64,000 nt of DNA from Sabellastarte sp. h YS-2021 (taxonomy: Eukaryota > Annelida > Polychaeta > Sabellida > Sabellidae): contig OZ024931.1 of assembly GCA_964017235.1 (NCBI GenBank), positions 137,394,033 through 137,458,032 on the forward strand. The letters run 5' to 3'. The notes below the pieces were generated by a model. The model saw nothing but the letters and a program-made list of their open reading frames with translations, made no database searches and had not been told where the DNA came from. This document shows, one piece after another, positions 32,719-42,650 of this stretch. Position numbers and translations under genes: made by a program. How positions within the stretch are numbered: position 1 is the stretch's first letter; the number at the start of each line of letters is the position of its first letter.

Positions 32719-33345
32719 CACAAAACATCAGCCTTCCATCAACAGCAAAGCCAGTACCAGTGCAGTGTCTCAGCCATCATCAGTTGATCAGCAGATCAGT
32801 TTTCAAAGATGAAGACAATATTATCCTATTTCCTGGATCCACAACAGGAGACCAAAGAACTGCATTGTGTAAATACCTGGCAACAGAGGCAGAGAACTTG
32901 AAAGAGACTTTCAAACTTTGAGAAATGAGAGTATTAAACTCTTAACTGGGATATAGAGCAGAGCAAAGGTGAGAACTCGAAAGCCAAAGCAGACTACAGT
33001 CTCCAGATTGAGTAGTGCAACTTCAACATATGTGCCACAGATTCTCTTTACCCAGCAGCAGCCATCATTTGCTTTAAGGAAATACATACTGACTATCCCT
33101 GAAGCACAGATAGTTGCAGCAAAACAAGCCAGCTGGGGTCTCCAGCAAGAACAAGCCTGGCCAGTGACATCAAGAGAGTTACATTTCCACATCATCCCAT
33201 TCAAGAACTTTAACCCACTAGCGTTTGCATCAGCCATATGAGATGATACAGCAGATAACATTTCAGGCCTGTGGAGCATTTTTGGAAACATGAAGTCGTT
33301 CATGAGTTACCAGCAGCTCAACATGCCACAACCATAGACACCAGC
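32603..33345 (+). pseudogene. MADF-type Harbinger protein, C-terminal remnant (unit A)
   Basis: The plus strand has DEDNIILFPGSTTGDQRTAL, then YLATEAENL, a basic stretch RKPKQTTVSRLSSATSTYVP, and a Gln-rich tail reaching HIIPFKNFNPLAFASAI and SGLWSIFGNMKSFMSYQQL. The same order (KTGDHQKSLLQ, basic region with SRSSSATFTCVPQ, Gln-rich, KHFNPSSVASA) occurs in the Harbinger protein at 26.2-26.7 kb, so they are one family. Stops break the frame. The MADF domain itself is not present here. Confidence 0.5.
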
Positions 33346-33374
33346 CGACCAGATGCCACATGCGGTCACCTGTC

Positions 33375-33985
33375 CTCCTCCCTCCTCGTCCCCTTCTAGA
33401 CCTGAATACATCAGTGCTGTTAGCAAATGCTCCGGTGAGCAGCAGGCTTGACTACTGCAATTCACTTTTCTTTGTCAGGGTTGTCACCGGTTCCTCTAAA
33501 TTCTCTCACATTACCCCTCAACCAAAAAAACTTTACTGGCTACCAGTCAAATACAGGATGCAATTTAAAATTGGTTTCATTTCATATAGAATTCTCAACC
33601 AGGGTCAACCAGCTTACCTAAGAGGATTAATCCACCCCTACACCTCTTCTAGAAACACTCGGTGAAGTACCCCCAAACTCAAGTTCTTACAAACCCCCAC
33701 TTTTGGTCATAGAGTTGACAAATCAATAAAACACTTTTCTCATTCCTTCAGTCACTATGCCCCTGTCCTTTGGAACTGTTTCCCCCTTTCATGTAAGAAA
33801 TAGTCCCTCTGTTGCATCTTTTAGGAAGCACCTTAAAGCTCACCTCTTCTGCTCTAGCTTAACAACTTAGTTTTCCTTCCCTCCCGGTCACACCTACAAT
33901 CCTGGATTACCGACCTTGAATGTCCTTCGGCTTCCATATAAAATGATTTTGTTTAATTAGCGTACTGAGTTCCCCAAAAAAGAAA
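33375..33985 (+). mobile_element. CR1/L2-like LINE C-terminal tail (unit A, truncated)
   Basis: The plus strand reads LLDLNTSVLLANAPVSSRLDYCNSL, then KKLYWLPVKYRMQFKIGFIS and SSRNTR, the usual end of CR1/L2 ORF2 (ANALVSSRLDYCNSLLYGL, LHWLPVKYRI). It begins abruptly at CCCTTCTAGACC behind a CTCCTCC filler. A 50-bp gap removes the SLTDFELRRLQLV block that is present in unit C. Confidence 0.75.
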
Positions 33986-33989
33986 AGAG

Positions 33990-36900
33990 AAAAACAGCAG
34001 GATGTAGTAGAGAGTATGAAATTGTCACATTTCTTGGGGTCAATTAGAAGTGCTTTATTTTAAATTGACAACTTAAACATTTCCAACATATTGATGAAAT
34101 TTTATCTTAAGCTAATACCATCATGTGTTTAAAAATGACTTGACTTTGACAATATACACATACAGATAAAACATGGGGAATACTTAGATGCCATCAAATA
34201 ATATATCTCAACAAGTTGACTTTCTGTTAAAATAGTGTTCCATCAAGTTGATCTTTTGTAGCATCTGTTGTTCTATGCTTTGCTTTTTTACCACTGATGG
34301 AGAAAATATTTATTGGATACCTTTTGGAGAACAGTATAAAATGTAATTTCTTGCTATTAAAAGAACAAAGGTAAGGGACCAGAAGTTCACATTATGAAAT
34401 AAATTTTGCAGAATTTTCATTAATTTACTTATGACAATATTCAGTCCTAATTTGTTTCTAATCCAATCACGTACATTATTCCACAGTTGCGACACAATAA
34501 TACATACAGAAAGGTGTTCACTAGATTCTGGATATCCATCTGGCTTGGCTATATTTGGTTTATACCCAGTATATTAAAAAGAGTCTTATACTGGAACCAA
34601 ATTATATTATTATCTGGTATAGTTTTGAAACAAATCCTGTAAATTGTATTCCAGATATCTTTTTAAAAACATTCATCATGCTGAAGATCGGTTTCAAAGT
34701 TGTTTCTGATTTTTTTTCAGCAATAAAATGTTTGAAACTACTGCGAGATCTAATACAGGATTTTATGTGAGTGGGTACAGATGACCTGACATAGTTACAG
34801 GTGATAGAACAGTATCGTTTCAACAAGTCATTCAGACCAGATTGCACAGTGAAATAGTTTAAAAAATTAATTTTGAGGTCATATTTTAGTTTAATTTTGG
34901 ATTTTTAGATGCAAGGATGCCTCCAACCAAATACATCCCTTTATTTAACCAACTTGGAAAAAAATATCACCTTTGTGAATTATAGAGCTATACCATGGAC
35001 ATGAGCAAAGACTATCTGAATATGTGATGATTTGTTGTTTTTGACTTAAATGTGCCCAATCTGCAAGTACATCATTTCAGAAGGGATTTTTTATTATGGG
35101 CAACATCTTAGGAAAGCACTTATTGCATTTGTATGTTTGTTCAAGTATCTGATTCTGAGATTTTCGTTGAGATAAGTACTTCTTTTAGAAAAGAATAAGG
35201 GTGGAATATTGAGTGCTTGATAATCCAGATAATATATATTAAGAGTCACGCGAATTGGTTGATGCCTCATGGGGCCAGAGATTGTAAATTGAATATTCAA
35301 CATAACATGTGCACATCTCTTGTGCTGTATTGGATGGTTCAAATTTTTTGTGTACATCTCTCTAGTACTGAGAACTTCACATGTTTCTGTCCATCATTCC
35401 TGGAATGACATGATACTGGTGTTAGTTGTCCATCTCTTTAAAATGATGTTTCTATGTCCATACATTCTTTTCCCGACTAGCCTCCCTGACAGTACATACA
35501 TCACTTGTCTATTAAATCGATTTAACAAACACCCTACAAAGTATCAAATATCTTTGTTAGTATACTAAAATTGAGTTTTCATCTGTGTATGAAATGGCAC
35601 TGGAAGTACACCTTGGTGGAGAATTTGCTACCCTCGCCCTCCCAAGGTTGGTTTGCACCAATATTGCTACAAAAGGGTAAATCAATCTTGTATGAAAAAA
35701 ATATTCACTCAAGTAATACAAAAGTGTTTCTGTGTCTTCAAATACTAAAATAGCTGGTTTGATTTGAAGTTAAATTTGTGTTCTTGGTTGTGCTATGAGT
35801 TTTTGTATGTGTATCTTGATATATAAAGTAAAAGCATGGATGTCTTATTTTGAAATGCGTTGTACTATATTTTGGCTTCAGTTTTGCAAGAAATATTATT
35901 TATCATGGATTTTGAAATTCATTTTTTAAAAGTTAATTTCTGAAAGCCAGGAGACTCTTCAGTCAATATTACTTTATAAACCCTATTTGTGACCAAAATC
36001 CAAACACATTCTGTTTGTGACCATAAACAGTCTGTGATTCAGTCCAGGTTATCTTATCACTAATTTTTTCACAGTAGATCTTTTATATCCCTTTTAATGC
36101 AGACCAGTACTTAAAACACTTTAAAAATATCCACCAGTGTAAGCAAAGTTTAAAATAAGAGAAATAGAAATATAGTAAAAAATTTTCATGTTTTGCCAAT
36201 GTTTTACTATAATTTAAAGAAAAAAAAATTTTTAGGATGTTGATAATTCTAGAACAAGCAAGTAAAACTTCATTTCACCCTATGTTTAACAGTATGCTGT
36301 ACATACTATGTGATAATTCTGGATATGTTTAAATTTTCTTTGGCAAACTACTTTCACCCAATCAAAACTAACTATGTCTTATCTTTGTTTATTATCAAAG
36401 CAGATAAAGTACCAAACATTTCCAATGTATTTAATGCTGATTGTAGAGAGTGCAAATTACCATCAAATATTAGGGTATGATTATTTACAAACTGATCTAG
36501 TTTAATTTCATTTTCTCCAGCAATAATGTAAACCATATCTGTGTTTTTTAAATCATTATGGAAGAGCTTCTGCACCAATTAAAAAAATATGATGAAATTG
36601 GATCACCCTGCCTGCAGCCTCTGTGGATTGAAACTTAGGCTGATAAGTGCTCACAATGCAAGATATAGGCTGCAATATCAGTGTTAAATAACTTAATCCA
36701 TTTAATGATGTTTACTTAGGAGTAAATCATTTGAAAATCATTTAACATTAATAACCCTGGTCATTGCTTTAATGTCAGAAACCGCATATCGTAAGCAAGT
36801 CTTGTTCTCTCACCAATAAGTGTGACTTTAATGAAACCTGTTTGGCAAAATAAGATAGGACTGAGTCAAGGTTACTCTTCAGTCTGTTGGCAGCTACCCC

Positions 36901-37960
36901 TTGTACTTTTTCATTTGTTCTGCATTATGTACTGACCTGATTGATTGAAGGTGCTTCTTATAATAATATTGACTCTGGAATTAACATCTTCTGTGATGTT
37001 TCTAATACAATATAGTCACTTATGTGTAAATTCAATAACATGCATCAACAAAGGGGAAACTAACTGAAACTAAACAAATGTATCATACAAAGTAAAGGTA
37101 AGAGAAGTACACTCCATAGCTAGGAGTTGGGAGACAACGTTTTACAATATAGAGTCAGTTGCAAAAATTGTTTGTATAGATATTAAGTCAATATTTGTCT
37201 ACTTGTTTGCCAAATAGCATACAGAGTAACTGTCCACAACATTTTGGGGTTTATATCACTTTTAATACTGTACAGGTCATATCACGACAGGTGGTTGGAA
37301 GGGCAGAGGTAATCAGTACATACAGTTGGTCAAGGTTCTATACTGTAAACTGCTGACCAATGGCAACAACTACCAGCTATCCCACTTGAACAGAACCCCA
37401 ACCTAAGAGGTGGGAGGCGAGAGTGTTAACACTCTGCCACTGTGGCCCTCAAGTAGTCCGCAACAATAAATTATTGGAGTATTTGAGAGTTATTGCATTA
37501 AGCATTGGTTTGTTTATTCTATATCATAATACTGGGATAAAAGGCACATGTATAGAAAAATTATGTAACTATTGTATGCCAGTACAGCAAAAATGTATGG
37601 TGTAATCAGTGCACAAATCAAACAGTGGGTTTACTAAGTATCACAAAAGTTTTACACATCCATATTATAAGGTGTTCATTAAATTCCAGAGCAGTAGTTT
37701 AACTCTAGATCTTTTAATTGGTACACACTTTTTACAATATGAACCATTTTTTAACAATATAAAGCTGATGCTAAGTCCGAGAATTTTTATAGAGAAGTAT
37801 TCGTATAAATTTAATGGTACACATACCATATTACTTTATCAGGCAATAAGAATTTTTCAAGAGGTGTTTTAATTCGTCCTGGGTCATTATTCCCAAAGTT
37901 ATTGGGAGACTATCAGACCACCAGGCAATCATGTTTAGCCTTATTTTCCCAGTCAGAAAG
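33990..37960 (-). mobile_element. Decayed L1-like LINE (unit A)
   Basis: Reading right to left, the fragment keeps an endonuclease end (AWWSDSLPITLGI near 37900), an RT block QTGFIKVTLIGERTRLAYDM near 36800, motif B GCRQGDPISSYFF near 36600, and a ruined active site FVNNHTLIFDG where FADDTTLFMDG is expected. Thumb-region pieces (IPPLFFSKRSTYLNENLRI at 35.2 kb) and C-terminal pieces (QLWNNVRDWIRNKLGLN at 34.4 kb) follow. A SINE interrupts it at 37244. It is much older than the LINE at 21.3 kb. Confidence 0.75.
37244..37449 (-). mobile_element. tRNA-headed SINE inside LINE (unit A)
   Basis: Reverse complement of the 29889 family: the head GAGGGCCACAGTGGCAGAGT lies at the right end and the tail near 37250. 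It lies between the RT and endonuclease remnants of the L1-like LINE. Insertion predates the array because units B and C carry it at the same place. Confidence 0.85.
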
Positions 37961-38049
37961 TTCTTAAGTTTCAACATGTTTCCATCCATAAAATTACAAG
38001 ATAAATATCTTAGAATTTAGAACAGATATCCTGAAATCTGGCTACATTA

Positions 38050-40135
38050 GATGCTTGTACAAAACTGCCAATCTTCTCAGTCATCAATACTTTAATACCT
38101 TGAGAAGCCTCCTTGACAAGCATGCCCCAATAAAGGAGAAAAATGTACTGAGACATGACGAGACTTGTTTCAACATTTGTGACATCCTCAAGGCAAAATG
38201 ACTCAAGAGGAAATATGAGCTGATACCAGGCTGCAATCGGTCACTATTATTTCCTGCCTAAGAAGTCCAGATGCAAACATTGTTCCAACATTGTGGCTGA
38301 AAATCAAGGAAATCCGAAGGCTTTGTGGAATTGCTTCAAAAAGATTTTACACAGGTCCTCTATTGCTGTTCTACCAGACTGCACAAATAAAGCAGACCTT
38401 GCAAACACTTTCTGTAAGTTCTTTTATGATAAAATCCTTAAAATTAGATCTACACTGCAGTCATCTGCAGTCATCGACACCGTCTTCAGTCACTAGACCC
38501 AACTCCACTAAAAATACTCTGTCCTCTTTCACACCTGTGTCTGAGGAAGACCTACGCAAAATTCTAAAGTCCTCACAATTCAAATCTTGTGACCTTGACC
38601 CAATTTCACTATCACTGGTCAAGGAGTATGCTGATATTCTTATCACCCCATCACTAAAATTTTAAATTATTCAATCAAAGAAGGTAGTTACCCCAACTGT
38701 TTTAAGATGGCATATGTCACCCCCTTTCAAAAGAAGCCTAGTCTTGATAGAAATATCCTCAAAAACTGCAGGCTGGTGTCAAACCTTAGTTTTATCTCCA
38801 AACTTATTGAGAAAGTTGTGGCAAAGCAGCTAAATAAATTTATTTTTCGTGAGGGGCTCAGTGGAGTTCCCACTCCGCTGAAACTGCATTATTGATGATC
38901 CAAAATGATATAGCTCTCTCAGTGGACTCAGGAAATACAGTGGCGCTAACATTATTAGACCTCTCTGCAGTGTTTGATATGATTGATCATTCTCTTTTAT
39001 ATGACTGCTTGCATGACTGGTTTGGTCTAAATGTTACTGTTTTCTTGTGGATCAAATCATACTTTTCAAACCGTAAACAAAAAATTGAAATAGGTGACAG
39101 GTTCTCCAAGTGATTCTCCCTTTCGGAGTCCCCCAAAGCTCCATACTGGGTCATCTCCTTTTCACTCTTTACGCTTGTCCCCTCAGTCAAGTTATTTCCA
39201 AATTCAATGTCACTCATCACCTATATGCTGATGACACCCAGATCTACTTAGCTGTTGACTTCAGGAACTTTAATTCTAGCTTGGAAGAGCTGACTAAGTG
39301 CCTCAAGTCAGTACAGGAGTGGATGGATGGTGTTAAACTAAAACTAAACCCAGAAAAAAAAATTATCGTCATAGGTCAAAAAGCCATCAGAGAGTCCCTT
39401 GCACCAAATTTTGATGTCCCACTCCTCCAAAACAATGTCTCTCCATCAGTGGAAGTAAAGAATCTCGGTGTTATCTTCGACTCAGACAACTCCTTTGCAA
39501 TCAAATTTTAAAATTCCTTAGTGTCGAGACTGTAATACTTCTGGCAAATGCTATGGTAAGTAGTCGTCTGGACTACTGTAACTCTTTACTTTATGTTCTA
39601 AGCAAGTCCAACATAGCTAAACTACAGAGAGTCCAAAATGCTCTCAGCTGCATCATCTTCAGACTTGACAAAATGAGTCATGTTACACCCTTTTTGAAAA
39701 GACTCCACTAGCTTGCAATTAAACATTGTTTCCTTTTTAAGTATAGTCTTTTGGTATTCAGCACTATCAATCTTTCACAGCCCCCGTATTTTTCAACTTT
39801 AATAATGTCGAGCAGTCGCACTGCAACAGGCTATCTGTCTCCTCAATCCACCTTAAGAAGCACATAGGCAGGCATGGCTTTGGAGCTGCCACACCAGCTG
39901 AATGGAACAAGCTGCCACAGTTTGTAAAATATCAGCAAACAACAGATAGTTTCAGAAGGCAGCTAAAGACTCACTTGTTCATTCTGGCTTTCCTTCCCAC
40001 CTTAGTTATACCCTGGCAGGGCGCTTTTTAGATGTCGGCCCATATCTGTTCCTGGACTCTCCCTTCTTAGACTTAAGGGCATTAGATGATTTGTATCAAT
40101 TTTGCGCTCTATAAATCCTACTTTTATTTTACATT
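38050..40135 (+). mobile_element. CR1/L2-like LINE, RT region to 3' end (unit A)
   Basis: Plus-strand frames give, in order, NPKALWNCFKKILHRSS, PVSEEDLRKILKSSQFKSCD, RLVSNLSFISKLIEKVVAKQ, motif [38 protein letters not shown], and an intact catalytic [39 protein letters not shown]-type sequence and a GFGAATPAEWNKLPQ block (all CR1/L2 hallmarks) follow. The 3' end is GCGCTCTATAAATCCTAC. Frameshifts separate the pieces. The endonuclease is absent; the copy starts near LRSLLDKHAP, so it is 5'-truncated. Confidence 0.88.
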
Positions 40136-40539
40136 ACCCTTTAATGGATCATTTTGAGTTAGATCGAGTCATTGAATACATTTCTAAAATATATTTGGTA
40201 TACTTGTTTATTGTAGTGAATACCTATTATCAAAATTTACTCACTCTGTTTGAGTTAATTTCAAAATTAACAGTTAATTAACTCTGAATTGTATCGATCA
40301 GAGAAGGATTGTTGTACACATAAACACACAATTGTAAAGCACCTAAACTCAGGATTAATCTAATCAATAAACCTCTGATTTTCACGATTATTGGTCTACT
40401 GTGTGCTTAACCCACAGCTAAATATGTTTTACAGTTAATGTTCCTGCATAAAGTTACAGGTCACCTGATTTCCTCTGGTTTATATGGTGAAAACCTATAT
40501 GTCGTAATTTTACAGTAACTTTAAGGGTAATGTTAGAAA
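40136..40539. other. Unassigned AT-rich spacer in unit A
   Basis: Nothing recognisable. The corresponding part of unit C is largely deleted: TTTAC is joined directly to GGTGGATACAAAC. Confidence 0.5.
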
Positions 40540-41165
40540 AGTATCAGCTTGTGAATCATTCCAAAATGAAGGGCCTTTAACAATGAATGAAATAGGAGAT
40601 TCTTTAAAAATGAAAAGGGAAAAATGTTCTGGTATTGACGGTTTACCTTCTGAGTTTTTAAAAGTTTTCTGGCCTAAATTGAAATACTTTGTACTTCAAT
40701 CTCTCAAGGGCATATGGAAGAGGAAAATGTTAATAACTTAAAAACAATGTGCTACTAATTGTCTGCCAAAAAGAAATCAACCAATGCATTATTTACATAA
40801 CCAAAATCACTTTTGATTCATAAAATTGTACCTAGTACAACTGTAGATTGAAATTTGAGACTAAATAATATCAGAAAATTAGTCTGTTTTTTTATTTGGC
40901 CATTATATTGGAGACAGTACTCATATATGATTTAATGTATCTTAAACAAAAATATCCCTGGAATTCTTATGCTAATTGAATTTGCAAAAGCTATTGGTTG
41001 CGTTTCCTGAAAATTTATGTATTCAGTCCTTAAATTTTTTTGTTTTAGTTTCCAGTGTGATACGGTGGATACAAACTTTTAATCAAAGCGACAGCCTTAC
41101 AGAGTGGCATTTTATCTGAATTTTTGAACATTGAAAATGGATGCCAACAAGAAGATCTAATTGTG
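40540..41165 (+). mobile_element. L1-like LINE RT fragment, plus strand
   Basis: With frameshifts the plus strand reads GPLTMNEIGDSLKMKREKCS, GIDGLPSEFLKVFWPKLKYF, CLPKRNQP, a GDSTH segment, IEFAKAIG.VSWKFMYSVLK and NIENGCQQEDLI. These align block by block with the RT of the 21.3-kb LINE (GPLTITELSNVLKTMK through KRGCKQGDPI). It lies in the opposite orientation to the unit's other L1-like LINE, so it is an independent insertion. Confidence 0.7.
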
Positions 41166-41335
41166 GTCTACCAAGCAAGTTACTTAATTAGTAATACTTG
41201 TAAAAGGAGTGCTATGTGTTGTAGGTTTTTGTCTTTTCATTGCAATTTTGACCAATAATTGAACCTCGAGTAATGCTAGAATTTAATCAAAAATAGTCTG
41301 AGATCACTCAACCAATTTTGACTGATGGAAAGTGA

Positions 41336-41543
41336 TCCAGGAGATAGCACATTAGACAGTTCCACTGAAGCCAAACCGTTTTGTCAGACTGGTGAGGAGT
41401 GTGTCATGATCGATGGTAACAAATGGGACTGGCAGGTCAAGGAGAACCAGTATCCTGGTCATACCCTTGGACAGAGATACCTCACTGGATAGACATATCT
41501 CATTCTGAATGCATAGTAAGGCAGCTTTGACTGAGCCCTGCAC
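41336..41543 (-). mobile_element. CR1/L2-like LINE RT fragment at end of unit A
   Basis: On the minus strand ALLCIQNEICLS, then ILVLLDLPVPFVTIDHDTLL and TSLTKRFGFSGTV are RT motif A of a CR1/L2 LINE. The catalytic first Asp is retained, but the FD of the usual AAFDTIDH has changed. The fragment is cut by the link at 41535. Unit C shows the continuation of this LINE up to 60420. Confidence 0.75.
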
Positions 41544-41668
41544 TACTATTTGGATAGGACCTCAGACCTCATGCTTAGAAATGAGATGGTCTTTCTCTCT
41601 TTTGAGAAAGGATTCAACAAAGATATCTCCCCTGCCATTATCAAGCAGACTGTGATCCTGTGCTATGA
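41533..41668 (+). mobile_element. DIRS tyrosine-recombinase fragment in link
   Basis: The plus strand encodes ALHYYLD(R), then a short stretch ending FSFEKGFNKDISPAIIKQTV ILCYDL, the C-terminal half of a DIRS-type tyrosine recombinase. It matches 63702-63839, including the short SPAIIKQ gap where SPATISSWIKQ is usual. It is followed without a gap by the CR1/L2 3' end in the opposite orientation. Confidence 0.7.
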
Positions 41669-42083
41669 CTTAATAATAATAATAGTAGGATTTATATAGC
41701 GCAAAATTGATACAAATGCTCTAATGTGCTTGTGTCCAAGAAGGGAGGGTCCAGGGACAGGCATGGGTCGACACCAAAAAGCCCCCGCCAGGGTATAACT
41801 AAGGTGGTGGGTATGCCAGCCTAAACAAGTAGGTCTTCAGCTGGCTTCTGAAACCATCTATTGTTTGCTGAGATCTGACAGTCTGTGGCAGCTTGTTCCA
41901 TTCAGCTGGTGCAGCTACTGCAAAACCACGCCTGCCTATGAGTTTCTTAGGGCAGGTTGAGGAGATAGATAGCCTGTTGCCGCAAGTGAGACTGCTCGAT
42001 CTTATTAAGGCTGAAAGATACGGGGCTGTGAAAGATTAATAGCCTTGAATATCAAAAGATTATTCTTAAAGAGGATGCGATGT
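41669..42083 (-). mobile_element. CR1/L2-like LINE 3' end in link
   Basis: The plus strand starts AATAATAATAATAGTAGGAT TTATATAGCGC, the reverse complement of the LINE terminus at 40110-40130 followed by its ATT microsatellite. On the minus strand the C-terminal frame includes APAEWNKLPQTV and GFRSQLKTYLFRLAYPPP. It is the same family as the LINE at 38050 but in the opposite orientation and a different subcopy. Confidence 0.8.
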
Positions 42084-42200
42084 TGAATTTGAATTGCGGG
42101 ATACAGCTATAGGGATATAGGAAGTGCAGTGCTAGTGGAGACTAATCTATTGACTGGTCTCTGCAGATACAGAATGCATGGAGACCAGGATTTATTCCAA
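42084..42200. repeat. 117-bp junction repeat R before unit B
   Basis: This copy of R is fused on its left to the CR1/L2 fragment (GAGGATGCGATGTT) and on its right to the unit start AAGTTAGTCT. Confidence 0.9.
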
Positions 42201-42650
42201 GTTAGTCTGGTATTGCCACTAATCTGTCTACTGTATAGGGGATTAACTGTTGACCTGGCACCAACCCTGTCAATTTTTCCTGGGTTTTATACTTGAAAAT
42301 CAGAACATTTGTGAAAGACAGCTCCTACATTTCTTCCCTGTGAGCAGTTTCTCTACACATTCATATCAAATAAATCCTAGCCTCTGAGAAATACCCAATT
42401 CTTAATGTAAGGATAAAACATGCAGCACTTCTAGTCGTGTGATGGGATTTAATTACTAATTGACCTAATTTTAGATTTGTTGATTGGTAGATGCTTGATC
42501 CCTCTTTTTCCCAGAATCTACTGCATGGAAAATACTCTGGAAATACCGACTGCAAGTCTGGTCATGGTGAGTCCATAAACTTACCCAATGTTGTCAATTT
42601 TTTCACTATGATTTGGCTCGATGATATGCGACTTTTCTGTTGTACCTCTA

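Larger units (their letters stand above)
31541..41535. repeat. Segmental array unit A
   Basis: The unit starts AAGTTAGTCTAGTATTGCCA, also the start of units B (42199) and C (46899). It runs through a MADF-ORF remnant, a CR1/L2 tail, an L1-like LINE, a SINE and a CR1/L2 LINE. It ends where similarity to unit C stops, at CTGAG, after which the link sequence begins (junction base-sharing GAG). Relative to C it lacks the interval corresponding to 48654-51086, the 970-bp block 53955-54924 and a 50-bp piece of the CR1/L2 tail. Confidence 0.9.

Noticed and set aside
35217..35408. Small conserved gene repeated in all three units (also 43373 and 52986)
   Set aside because: Conservation between units is explained by recent duplication; the minus strand here is the decayed LINE thumb region.
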